From Candidatus Cloacimonadota bacterium (GTDB taxonomy: Bacteria > Cloacimonadota > Cloacimonadia > Cloacimonadales > WRIO01), in assembly GCA_023230175.1 (NCBI GenBank), contig JALNXV010000152.1:1-8022 (forward strand): a stretch of DNA of 8,022 nt. The letters run 5' to 3'. Each line of letters starts with the position of its first letter. Position 1 is the stretch's first letter. Positions 1 to 6,134 of the stretch are shown one piece after another. The translations under genes and the position numbers were made by a program. The notes under the pieces were generated by a model. That model had not been told where the DNA came from, did not search any database, and was given only the letters and a program-made list of their open reading frames with translations.

Positions 1-564
1 CAATTTGTACCAAATTTATGCATAATAGCTCCAACTTCAGCATCAGAATTAGAATTATGCCTTGAATGGTCAAAAGATTTTAATGATTTACCGGTGGCAA
101 TCCGTTATCCAAGAGGCACAGCACAAATCTTTGAGCATACACATTCATCTATTAAATTTAGCAAAGCAGAAATTTGGAATAAAGGATCAAACATCGCTAT
201 TATTGGTGTAGGTCATTCATTTTCAACAGCTTTTGACCTATACAATAGAATTATAGAAAACTATGAAGGGATAAATCCGTATTTAATAAATCCAAGATTT
301 ATTAAACCTTTTGACAAACAACTTTTTGATGAAATCAAAGATGAGTGTTCTCATTTTATAATAATTGAAGAAAATGCACAAATAGGTGGGTTTGCATCAA
401 GACTTGGTATAGAATATGCTTCTGATGACATCAAAATTCATTCTTTTGCTATCCCGGACGAATTTATAGAACATGGAAAAACAGAATTGCTAAGAAATTT
501 AATTGGCTTATCAACAGAAAAGATATACAATAAAATTTCTCCAATTTTAGACAAATTTATATAA
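1..564 (+). CDS. dxs: 1-deoxy-D-xylulose-5-phosphate synthase, C-terminal part (5' end outside window)
   Basis: The frame is open from base 1 to the TAA at 562-564, giving 187 residues, about the last third of a usual enzyme of some 620. DXS is a thiamine-diphosphate enzyme that condenses pyruvate and glyceraldehyde 3-phosphate into DXP, the first step of the MEP isoprenoid pathway in the cytosol. The visible part holds the end of the transketolase pyrimidine-binding domain, with FVPNLCIIAP at about 2-11 and the family signature VAIRYPRG at 32-39. The transketolase C-terminal domain follows, with IIEENAQIGGFASR near 121-134 and IPDEFIEHG at 151-159. A GTG at 94 lies inside VAIRYPRG and is not a start. 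The thiamine-binding N-terminal part is not in the window. tyrS follows after 20 nt with no terminator between, so the two are probably co-transcribed. Confidence 0.93.
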   Translation, partial: QFVPNLCIIAPTSASELELCLEWSKDFNDLPVAIRYPRGTAQIFEHTHSSIKFSKAEIWNKGSNIAIIGVGHSFSTAFDLYNRIIENYEGINPYLINPRFIKPFDKQLFDEIKDECSHFIIIEENAQIGGFASRLGIEYASDDIKIHSFAIPDEFIEHGKTELLRNLIGLSTEKIYNKISPILDKFI

Positions 565-584
565 AAACAGGAGACAAAAATCTA

Positions 585-1787
585 ATGACTATCGAAGAAC
601 AATTAAAAATCATAAAAAAAGGTGTCGAAGAAATAATACCCGAAAACGAATTAATAAAAAAACTTCAAAAATCTCAAAAAACAGGCAAACCTCTTAGAAT
701 CAAATATGGCATTGACCCAACCAACTACGAAGTACATATTGGGCATCTTGTACCTATCAGAAAAATGCGAGAATTTCAAGATTTAGGACATAAAGGAGTG
801 ATAATCATAGGTGATTATACTGCTCAAATCGGAGACCCTACAGGGAGAGATGATTCGAGACCTCCACTTACAGCTGAAAAAGTAAAACAAAATGCTGAAA
901 AATATATGGATCAGCTCTACACTGTATTAGATAAAGACAAAACTGAGGTTCACTATCAAACAGAATGGTTTGGTGATATGTCGATGTCAGATGTTATTAA
1001 ATTAATGGGCAAATATACGTTAGCTCAATTTATGGCTCATGACACTTTTAGAAAACGTTGGGATGCAGGATTACCTTTACATATGCACGAAATTATGTAT
1101 CCTATATTGCAAGGATATGATTCTGTTGCTATTAATGCTGATATTGAATTAGGTGCTACCGAACAGAAATTTAATATTTTAAATGGTCGTGAAATGCAAA
1201 GATTTTTTAATATGGAAGAACAAATTGCTATACTCTCCCCAATCCTTATGGGCACTGATGGACTCAATAAAATGAGTAAAAGTTTAGGTAACTATATAGC
1301 TGTTTTTGATACTCCAAATGACAAATATGGAAAAGTAATGTCAATACCTGACAATTTAATAATCAATTATTTTAATTATGCTACTAAAGTCCATCCTGAT
1401 GAAATATCACAAATAAAAAAAGATTTAGAAACCGGAGCACATCCTAAATATATAAAACAAAGATTAGCGAGAGAAATAGTAGCCTTATACCACGGTGAAG
1501 ACATCTCCAAAGAAGCTGAAGAAGAGTTTAACAGAGTTTTTAGTCAAAAAGAAATTCCAACTGATATAGAAGAATATATCTATTCAGATAAAGAAGTTTG
1601 GATTGTAAAACTTCTTACTGATGCAGGTTTAACAAACTCCAATGGAGAAGCACGCAGAATGATTAAGCAAGGGGCTGTTTCAATTAATGGAGATAAAATC
1701 ACTGATGAAAATATGATGTATCAATATAAAGAAGATAAGGTTATAAAAGTTGGTAAACGAAAGTTTAAAAAGATAATTAAAGGATAA
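585..1787 (+). CDS. tyrS: Tyrosyl-tRNA synthetase, short bacterial type with C-terminal S4 domain
   Basis: This cytosolic class I enzyme charges tRNA-Tyr with tyrosine using ATP. The product has 400 residues, the usual size for the TyrS group that carries a KMSKS motif (the TyrZ-like type, as opposed to the KFGKT type of E. coli). In order it shows GIDPT at 42-46, the HIGH motif at 51-54, the tyrosine-pocket stretch YPILQGYDS at 172-180, GATEQKFN at 190-197, and KMSKS at 229-233. An S4 RNA-binding domain follows at about 338-398 (GEARRMIKQGAVSINGDKI). Where many relatives have GGTDQ, this protein has GATEQ, a mild change in the tyrosine-binding loop. The ATG at 585 is preceded by AGGAG at 569-573. 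It sits 20 nt after dxs and 4 nt before the M50 protease gene, consistent with an operon. The assignment is firm; only tyrosine versus another class Ic specificity was considered, and the motifs fit tyrosine. Confidence 0.96.
   Translation: MTIEEQLKIIKKGVEEIIPENELIKKLQKSQKTGKPLRIKYGIDPTNYEVHIGHLVPIRKMREFQDLGHKGVIIIGDYTAQIGDPTGRDDSRPPLTAEKVKQNAEKYMDQLYTVLDKDKTEVHYQTEWFGDMSMSDVIKLMGKYTLAQFMAHDTFRKRWDAGLPLHMHEIMYPILQGYDSVAINADIELGATEQKFNILNGREMQRFFNMEEQIAILSPILMGTDGLNKMSKSLGNYIAVFDTPNDKYGKVMSIPDNLIINYFNYATKVHPDEISQIKKDLETGAHPKYIKQRLAREIVALYHGEDISKEAEEEFNRVFSQKEIPTDIEEYIYSDKEVWIVKLLTDAGLTNSNGEARRMIKQGAVSINGDKITDENMMYQYKEDKVIKVGKRKFKKIIKG
1779..1784 (+). promoter_or_regulatory. Ribosome binding site that fixes the GTG start of the M50 protease
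   Basis: AAAGGA lies in the last codons of tyrS, 7 nt before the GTG at 1792. An ATG at 1790 shares its G with that GTG but is out of frame and meets TAA after four codons (MWTL), so the GTG is the usable start. Placing the site inside tyrS points to translational coupling. Confidence 0.65.
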
Positions 1788-1791
1788 TAAT

Positions 1792-2436
1792 GTGGACACT
1801 ATAATTTATATAACAGCATTTGCCATACAAATAGTGATTGTAATTGCAAGTATCACTATTCACGAATTCAGTCATGGATATTCTGCATATCTACTCGGCG
1901 ATGACACAGCTAAAAGAGCCGGAAGGTTATCTCTAAACCCGATCAGGCATCTTGATCCTATTGGAGCATTAATGCTATTAATCGTAAGAATCGGATGGGC
2001 AAAACCTGTACCTATTAATCCCTATAATTTTAAAGATCAAAAAATAGGTACATCAATTACAGCCGCAGCCGGACCGGCTTCAAATTTTATAATTGCCATT
2101 TTAGTAGCAATTCTCTTTAGATTAATTCAACCCCTTAGCCAGATAAATATTATTTTTTACTTTATCGTCTTTGCATTACAATTTACAGTTATGATTAATA
2201 TTGCTCTCGGATTATTTAATCTTATTCCAATACCACCTCTTGATGGTTCAAAAATTATAAGTGGTTTCTTATCAGATGAAATGTATTTTAGATGGATGCA
2301 ATGGGAAAAACAAGGAGCATATTTATTAATGTTAATCTTTGGTATTAGTTTCTTTTTAAAAATACCACTTTTCCAAACAGTAATAGTACCTCCTCTAAAT
2401 TTTTTCACTACACTTCTCTTAGGTACTTCAATATAA
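1792..2436 (+). CDS. Site-2-protease-like zinc membrane metalloprotease (peptidase M50, YwhC-like)
   Basis: This is a 214-residue polytopic membrane protein with the hallmarks of the short M50B group. The zinc-binding HExxH motif is HEFSH at 24-28 in the first membrane segment. AGRLSLNPIRHLDPIG follows at about 43-58, then AAAGPASN at 91-98, and the third zinc ligand region NLIPIPPLDG at 143-152, with Asp151 the expected ligand. About five to six hydrophobic segments are visible (near 5-25, 56-70, 95-113, 118-147, 176-190 and 196-210). The family cuts substrates within the membrane, but the short YwhC-like members mostly have no known substrate and none is suggested here. There is no PDZ domain, which separates it from RseP. 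It starts with GTG 4 nt after tyrS and ends 34 nt before glnA, so it probably shares their transcript. Family assignment is secure; the physiological role is unknown. Confidence 0.9.
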   Translation: MDTIIYITAFAIQIVIVIASITIHEFSHGYSAYLLGDDTAKRAGRLSLNPIRHLDPIGALMLLIVRIGWAKPVPINPYNFKDQKIGTSITAAAGPASNFIIAILVAILFRLIQPLSQINIIFYFIVFALQFTVMINIALGLFNLIPIPPLDGSKIISGFLSDEMYFRWMQWEKQGAYLLMLIFGISFFLKIPLFQTVIVPPLNFFTTLLLGTSI

Positions 2437-2470
2437 AAAACAATTCCAAAAAAATAAAACGGAGGAAAAT

Positions 2471-3892
2471 ATGGACTTAGCTCAATTAAAAGCTATGGCT
2501 GAAGAGAATCAAATAATCGCAATTGATTTAAAATATTGCGGTTTAGAAGGGAAATGGTATCATATAACATTTCCTGTCAGAAGACTTGAATATGTTATTG
2601 AAAATGGTGTTTCTTTTGATGGATCAAGTATTCCGGGTATGAAAGCTGTAGAATCCGGCGATATGATTATTAAACCTGATTTAAACACTGCAATTATTGA
2701 AGAAACTGATGAAGGAAATATTATCGTCTTACTCGGTACTATATGTGACGCCGTAACCGGTAAAGGTGTAGCAAAAGACCCTAGAAGTGTAGCTCAAAGA
2801 GCACAAGATTTTATGGTTTCTTCGGGGATTGCAGATGAATCTTTATGGATTCCTGAACTTGAATATTACATCTTTGATGAAGCTATTTTCAAAAACCAAA
2901 AATATGATGTGGGATACTCATTTACTTCAAGTCAAAACAAAGAATGTTTGCCTTCCGGAAATGATGATGAAATGGCAATGGCAAATCAAGATAAAAAAGG
3001 GTATCATATGTGTACTCCTTTTGACTTATACTTTAATGTTAGACAACAAGCTGTAAGTATTATGGAAGATTTAGGCATTAAAGTACGTTATCATCATCAT
3101 GAAGTAGGCCTCGCAGGTCAACAAGAAATAGAAACAGAACCAAGTATTTTCCCTAAAATATGCGATGAAGTCTTAGTTATGAAAGATGTTATCAGACAAT
3201 GTGCTTTAGAAAATGGCTGTACAGTTACATTTATGCCAAAACCAATTTATAACGAACCGGGTAATGGTATGCATTATCATATTCTTCTTAGAAAAAATGG
3301 GAAAAATCTTTTCTGGGAAAAAGGCAGATATGCTGATTTATCTCATGATGCTCTTTATTTTATTGGCGGTATTCTTAAACATGGTGCATCTCTAACAGCT
3401 TTCACAAATCCAAGTACAAATTCTTTTAAACGTTTATTACCCGGCTTTGAAGCTCCTGTAAAACTCTTCTTTGGGCTTGCTAATCGTTCAGCTGCAATCA
3501 GAATTCCTAACTATGTTCATACTGAGGCAAGTAAAAGAATAGAATTTAGAACCGGTGATGCAACAGCTAATCCATACCTTGCTATGAGTGCAATCCTTAT
3601 GGCAGGCTTAGATGGAATCATCAATAAAATTCATCCTATTGAGCAAGGGTACGGTCCTTATGATGATAATGTTTTTAATTGGCCTAAGAAAATGCAAGAC
3701 GAATTAAAATCTATTCCTACAAACCTCAAAGACGCTCTAAATGCCCTTAAAAAAGATCATGACTACCTCTTACAAGGAGGAGTATTTAGCGAAGAATTAA
3801 TAGAAAGCTGGATTACTCTCAAAATGAAAGAGGCCGATGCTGTAGAAAATAGACCTCATCCTTACGAAATGACTTTATACTATAATCTTTAA
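2471..3892 (+). CDS. glnA: Glutamine synthetase type I (beta-like), adenylylation tyrosine replaced by Phe
   Basis: GlnA makes glutamine from glutamate, ammonia and ATP as a cytosolic dodecamer, the main entry point of ammonia into metabolism. The 473 residues match the usual GSI-beta length. Visible active-site elements are SFDGSS at 48-53 (Asp50), PELEYY at 128-133 (metal ligands Glu129 and Glu131), HHHEVGLAGQQEI at 208-220, NGMHYH at 265-270, KRLLPG at 320-325 (Arg321), NRSA at 338-341 (Arg339) and RIEFR at 356-360. The insertion typical of GSI-beta is present at about 148-175. The C-terminus RPHPYEMTLYY is typical. At the site aligned with NLYDLP of E. coli, where Tyr397 is adenylylated, this protein has NVFNWP with Phe402, so that control should be absent. 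The ATG has GGAGGA at 2461-2466. The 34-nt leader shows no clear promoter or operator; transcription may come from upstream. A hairpin terminator follows. Confidence 0.96.
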   Translation: MDLAQLKAMAEENQIIAIDLKYCGLEGKWYHITFPVRRLEYVIENGVSFDGSSIPGMKAVESGDMIIKPDLNTAIIEETDEGNIIVLLGTICDAVTGKGVAKDPRSVAQRAQDFMVSSGIADESLWIPELEYYIFDEAIFKNQKYDVGYSFTSSQNKECLPSGNDDEMAMANQDKKGYHMCTPFDLYFNVRQQAVSIMEDLGIKVRYHHHEVGLAGQQEIETEPSIFPKICDEVLVMKDVIRQCALENGCTVTFMPKPIYNEPGNGMHYHILLRKNGKNLFWEKGRYADLSHDALYFIGGILKHGASLTAFTNPSTNSFKRLLPGFEAPVKLFFGLANRSAAIRIPNYVHTEASKRIEFRTGDATANPYLAMSAILMAGLDGIINKIHPIEQGYGPYDDNVFNWPKKMQDELKSIPTNLKDALNALKKDHDYLLQGGVFSEELIESWITLKMKEADAVENRPHPYEMTLYYNL

Positions 3893-3908
3893 TTATGAAC
3901 ATAAATAT

Positions 3909-3938
3909 TAAATGGGCGGAGTTATCCGCCCTCATTTA
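3909..3938 (+). terminator. Hairpin terminator after glnA
   Basis: A perfect 7-bp stem, GGGCGGA at 3914-3920 and TCCGCCC at 3925-3931, closes a GTTA loop. It can be extended by TAAAT (3909-3913) pairing with ATTTA (3934-3938) across a 2-nt bulge. It is by far the most GC-rich stretch nearby and starts 16 nt after the glnA stop. The downstream T-run is poor (CATTTATC), so termination may be partial or the hairpin may protect the 3' end of the transcript. Confidence 0.7.
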
Positions 3939-3962
3939 TCAGCATTATTAAAATAAAATATT

Positions 3963-4760
3963 ATGAAATACGACCCCATAAAAAATATTTTTAATCTTAT
4001 TATAAAAAAAAATCCTATATTCAGAAAACTATTCTTTTTGTTGCTTGACATTTTTATTCTCAGACAATGGTATGTAAAAAAAAGTATTAAGAATTTAATG
4101 GTAGATAGCCAAAATACTCTTTTCTATGATGCCGGAGCAGGTTTTTGTCAATATTCTTATTATATGTTAAAGAAATTTCCTCAAACAAAAGTTTTTGCTA
4201 CAGATTTAAAAACAATCTATTTAAACGATTTTTACACTTTTTTAAACATAGAACAGCAAAAAAGGTTTTCCTACACTACTGCTGATTTACAAGAATATTC
4301 CTTAATTAATAAAGCTGATTTAATCATAGCTGTTGACATATTAGAACACATAAACGATGATATATCAACAATTAAAAATTTCTATAATTCTTTAAAACAA
4401 GACGGATATTTAATCATTTCAACCCCAAGCAATCTTGATAAAGCTGCTGCCTTTACTGCAGAGCACGTAAGACCGGGCTATTCTCCAAATGAAATTTGTG
4501 ATAAACTTATTAATCAAGGTTTTAAAAATATAAATTGGAAATATACTTACGGTATCTGGGGTAAAATATATTGGTTATTAGTAATGAAAACTACCCTAAA
4601 ACTTATTAATTATACCAAATATTTAATGATTATTATACCATTTTATTTTTTATTAATATTTATTCCGGTATTAATATGTATGTATTTTGATACAATCACA
4701 AAAAATCCTAAAGGAAACGGAATAATTATCACTGCTCAAAAAAAAAATCCAATTAAATGA
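3963..4760 (+). CDS. Class I SAM-dependent methyltransferase with C-terminal membrane segment
   Basis: The 265-residue product has a Rossmann-like methyltransferase core resembling the Methyltransf_11/23 group. Motif I is DAGAG at 56-60, followed by YSYYML. The acidic residue ending strand 2 is Asp81 in FATDL, and VDILEHIND at 124-132 is the usual post-motif. DGYLIISTPSN at 147-157 is a typical strand 5, and EHVRPGYS at 167-174 is seen in many ubiquinone- or glycan-type methyltransferases. A long hydrophobic run at about 219-243 could be a membrane anchor, and the N-terminal 20-35 is also hydrophobic and basic, so the enzyme may sit on the inner membrane and act on a lipid or membrane-linked glycan. 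That is inference; the substrate is unknown. No Shine-Dalgarno is seen before the ATG at 3963, and the glnA hairpin lies between them, so expression could be weak, leaderless or by read-through. It ends in TGA. Confidence 0.82.
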   Translation: MKYDPIKNIFNLIIKKNPIFRKLFFLLLDIFILRQWYVKKSIKNLMVDSQNTLFYDAGAGFCQYSYYMLKKFPQTKVFATDLKTIYLNDFYTFLNIEQQKRFSYTTADLQEYSLINKADLIIAVDILEHINDDISTIKNFYNSLKQDGYLIISTPSNLDKAAAFTAEHVRPGYSPNEICDKLINQGFKNINWKYTYGIWGKIYWLLVMKTTLKLINYTKYLMIIIPFYFLLIFIPVLICMYFDTITKNPKGNGIIITAQKKNPIK

Positions 4761-4856
4761 TAATATTTTTTTGATAAAATCATCTATTAAAAATTGTTTT
4801 CCGATAATTAAAAACCTCTTTCTTCACGTAGAATTTCAGAAAACCTAAAAAGTTTC

Positions 4857-4885
4857 TTGACAACAATAACAGTGTAACATAAAAT
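4857..4885 (+). promoter_or_regulatory. Sigma-70-type promoter for the lipoprotein-LysM operon
   Basis: A perfect -35 box TTGACA at 4857-4862 is followed, after exactly 17 nt, by TAAAAT at 4880-4885, which matches the consensus -10 at five of six positions. Transcription would begin near 4892, giving a leader of about 55 nt before the lipoprotein ATG. It is the best promoter match seen in the window and lies in its longest gap between genes (4761-4946). The rest of that gap is AT-rich and shows no further gene or RNA. Confidence 0.78.
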
Positions 4886-4935
4886 TGTCTTATGGTTTTA
4901 AGTATAAACGTAAAGATAACTTGAGATATAATGTT

Positions 4936-4943
4936 AAGGAGGT
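4936..4943 (+). promoter_or_regulatory. Near-perfect Shine-Dalgarno of the lipoprotein gene
   Basis: AAGGAGGT is a full complement to the 16S rRNA 3' end. It lies only 3 nt before the ATG at 4947, close but usable. It is the strongest ribosome binding site in the window and, with the promoter upstream, suggests high expression, as expected for an abundant envelope lipoprotein. Confidence 0.75.
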
Positions 4944-4946
4944 ACC

Positions 4947-5189
4947 ATGAAGGTATTTAAAAAAGTTTTAGCACTAATTATGCTAACCTCTGTACTCGCT
5001 TTTACAGCTTGTACACCACCACCACCACCTGTCACAAAAAATCAATTGACGGTAGCCGAACAAGAAGCCTTAGAACAAGAACAAATAACTACTCAATTAC
5101 AACAAGAAAAAACTCAACTTGAAGCTGAGTTAAGATCAAAGCAGGCAAAACTTGATGCGTTAAAAGATATGGAAAAAGGAATGAATTAA
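4947..5189 (+). CDS. Small lipoprotein with proline linker and coiled-coil tail
   Basis: The 80-residue product starts with a lipoprotein signal peptide: basic MKVFKK, a hydrophobic core, then LAFTAC with Cys22 as the lipidation site. The lipobox is slightly off the ideal pattern because Phe stands at -3. The mature chain of 59 residues opens with a five-proline stretch (PPPPP at 24-28) and continues as a Gln/Glu/Lys-rich helix. Leucines at 51, 58, 62, 69 and 72 fit a heptad pattern, so a coiled coil is likely. Size and design recall Lpp of enterobacteria, but there is no C-terminal lysine for linkage to peptidoglycan and I see no sequence similarity, so it is not called Lpp. It has its own promoter and strong ribosome binding site, and sits 7 nt upstream of the LysM gene. 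Together they probably form an envelope pair. Function is unknown. Confidence 0.85.
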   Translation: MKVFKKVLALIMLTSVLAFTACTPPPPPVTKNQLTVAEQEALEQEQITTQLQQEKTQLEAELRSKQAKLDALKDMEKGMN

Positions 5190-5193
5190 GGAG
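5188..5193 (+). promoter_or_regulatory. Ribosome binding site of the LysM gene overlapping the lipoprotein stop
   Basis: AAGGAG begins within the TAA of the lipoprotein gene, so translation of the two is likely coupled. Two consecutive ATG codons follow at 5197 and 5200; the spacing is 3 nt to the first and 6 nt to the second, so the second may be the main start, shortening the protein by one residue. Confidence 0.65.
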
Positions 5194-5196
5194 AAT

Positions 5197-6081
5197 ATGA
5201 TGAAAAAGAAAATACAAATAATAGCCCTTATTGTCATTTTTGTTTTACCGATTTTTTTAAACGCTTCTGTTAATTATCTAAACGAAGATGACTACAAAAA
5301 ACTAAGCAAAACTGAAAGACAACAATATTGGAATCAATTAGAAACAGAAATGACAAACCTTCAACAAAGAAAAGCGGATGCCATTGCTGCAAATGAAAGA
5401 TTAACTGTAGAAATTGAAGCTTTACGAACAAACATAAATGATGTAGATACTAATATTTCCGATTTATTTGATAGACTTAATATCACAGATGCAAATTTAG
5501 CTGAGTTAAGATCAAAAATACAATACTTCAAAGATCAACTTAATAATTGGGAAAATATGAGTGATGATGACCTGTGGAAAAATGCAAAAGCTTTCAAAGA
5601 ATTAAACGAAGACTTTAACAATACTAAAGCTGTTCAAATAGCAAGTTTACCTGAATTCAAAAGAGATTTCAATGATCTTGACCGTAGATTTAAAGCTATT
5701 AATGATGCATTAAAAGCAGCTAATACTTATTACGAAGACAATTACTCTGTAGTTAAAGGCGATTATTTATCAAAAATATCCGGATATGACTTCATCTATG
5801 GTGATCATTCAAAATGGGGTATAATTTTCAGAGCTAATCGTGACCAAATTAAAGATCCTAACATAATCTATGAAGGACAAAATTTAAGAATCCCTCGTGG
5901 ACTTCCTACTACATGGAAAGTTTATAGAGGCGAATCTTTATGGAAAATATCATCTTATCCTGAGGTTTATGGTTCCGGTACTAAATGGCCTGTTATATAT
6001 AGAGCTAATCGTGACCAAATTAAAGACCCTGACTTAATTTATCCAAATCAAATCTTTGATATTCCTAGAGATAATAATTAA
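5197..6081 (+). CDS. Exported coiled-coil protein with two C-terminal LysM domains
   Basis: The 294-residue product begins with a signal peptide (MMKKK, then a hydrophobic core to about residue 20, with a likely cut near LNAS at 21-24). Residues of about 30-180 are helical and charged, with coiled-coil character clearest between 47 and 115. Two LysM domains follow at about 183-233 and 240-290. Both share the core RANRDQIKDP, followed by IIY or LIY and ending in IP. LysM domains bind the N-acetylglucosamine-containing glycan of peptidoglycan, so the protein should be periplasmic or cell-surface and wall-bound. No catalytic domain is visible, which points to a structural or tethering role rather than a hydrolase. 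It is translated right after the lipoprotein and is followed by a strong terminator, forming a two-gene unit. I do not recognise a named gene. Confidence 0.88.
   Translation: MMKKKIQIIALIVIFVLPIFLNASVNYLNEDDYKKLSKTERQQYWNQLETEMTNLQQRKADAIAANERLTVEIEALRTNINDVDTNISDLFDRLNITDANLAELRSKIQYFKDQLNNWENMSDDDLWKNAKAFKELNEDFNNTKAVQIASLPEFKRDFNDLDRRFKAINDALKAANTYYEDNYSVVKGDYLSKISGYDFIYGDHSKWGIIFRANRDQIKDPNIIYEGQNLRIPRGLPTTWKVYRGESLWKISSYPEVYGSGTKWPVIYRANRDQIKDPDLIYPNQIFDIPRDNN
5830..5855 (+). repeat. First copy of a 26-nt exact repeat in LysM domain 1
   Basis: It encodes RANRDQIK (5830-5853) and the next two bases. It is identical to 6001-6026, 171 nt (57 codons) downstream, and the similarity continues to 33 nt with two mismatches. 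Confidence 0.9.
6001..6026 (+). repeat. Second copy of the 26-nt exact repeat in LysM domain 2
   Basis: Same 26 bases as 5830-5855, encoding RANRDQIK in the second LysM domain. The flanking codons of the two domains differ, so identity is limited to this core. Confidence 0.9.
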
Positions 6082-6104
6082 TCAAATATAAAAAATAACT
6101 TGAC

Positions 6105-6134
6105 AAAAAAGCCTCTTTTCAAGAGGCTTTTTTT
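6105..6134 (+). terminator. Strong intrinsic terminator after the LysM gene
   Basis: GCCTCTT (6111-6117) pairs perfectly with AAGAGGC (6121-6127) around a TTC loop. Six A residues lie before the stem and seven T residues after it, so the stem can extend on A-T pairs and the T-tract is ideal. It starts about 24 nt after the LysM stop. The A and T runs make it possibly bidirectional, but no gene converges on it. The T-tract ends directly at the ATG of the next gene. Confidence 0.92.
6121..6126 (+). promoter_or_regulatory. Candidate Shine-Dalgarno of the 7TM-HD gene inside the terminator stem
   Basis: AAGAGG is the only Shine-Dalgarno-like stretch before the ATG at 6135, with an 8-nt spacer that is the T-tract. 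The same bases form the 3' arm of the terminator hairpin, so they would be hidden whenever the hairpin folds on a read-through transcript. Its use is inferred from position only. Confidence 0.45.

Noticed and set aside
94..96. GTG at 94 as the start of a separate short gene
   Set aside because: The frame continues upstream to base 1 with clear DXS sequence, and this GTG encodes Val of the VAIRYPRG signature.
1037..1267. Open frame of 76 codons on the minus strand inside tyrS
   Set aside because: It lies wholly opposite well-conserved tyrS codons, has no ribosome binding site and no recognisable protein features.
2157..2408. Open frame of 83 codons on the minus strand inside the M50 protease gene
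   Set aside because: It is antisense to conserved protease sequence including the NPxxDG-like region, and its translation looks like no protein family.
2829..3395. Two open frames (2829-3056 and 3213-3395) in an alternative frame within glnA
   Set aside because: Both overlap catalytic glnA sequence, and their composition fits out-of-frame translation of an AT-rich gene.
3949..3959. Overlapping TAAAAT boxes before the methyltransferase as a leaderless promoter
   Set aside because: They are part of a long A/T run and the matching -35 positions fall in the glnA hairpin without any resemblance to TTGACA. It remains possible but is unsupported.
4859..4889. GACAA (4859-4863) and TTGTC (4885-4889) as an inverted-repeat operator around the promoter
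   Set aside because: Arms of only five bases 21 nt apart are expected by chance in this composition, and one arm is part of the -35 consensus itself.
4926..4931. TATAAT just before the lipoprotein gene as a second promoter
   Set aside because: No -35-like sequence lies at proper distance (4903-4908 is TATAAA), and a start from it would fall in the Shine-Dalgarno and destroy it.
6100..6105. TTGACA before the pgpH gene as a -35 box
   Set aside because: At 16-18 nt spacing the downstream bases are part of the terminator stem and do not resemble a -10 box. TATGAT at 6134-6139 is 28 nt away, too far.
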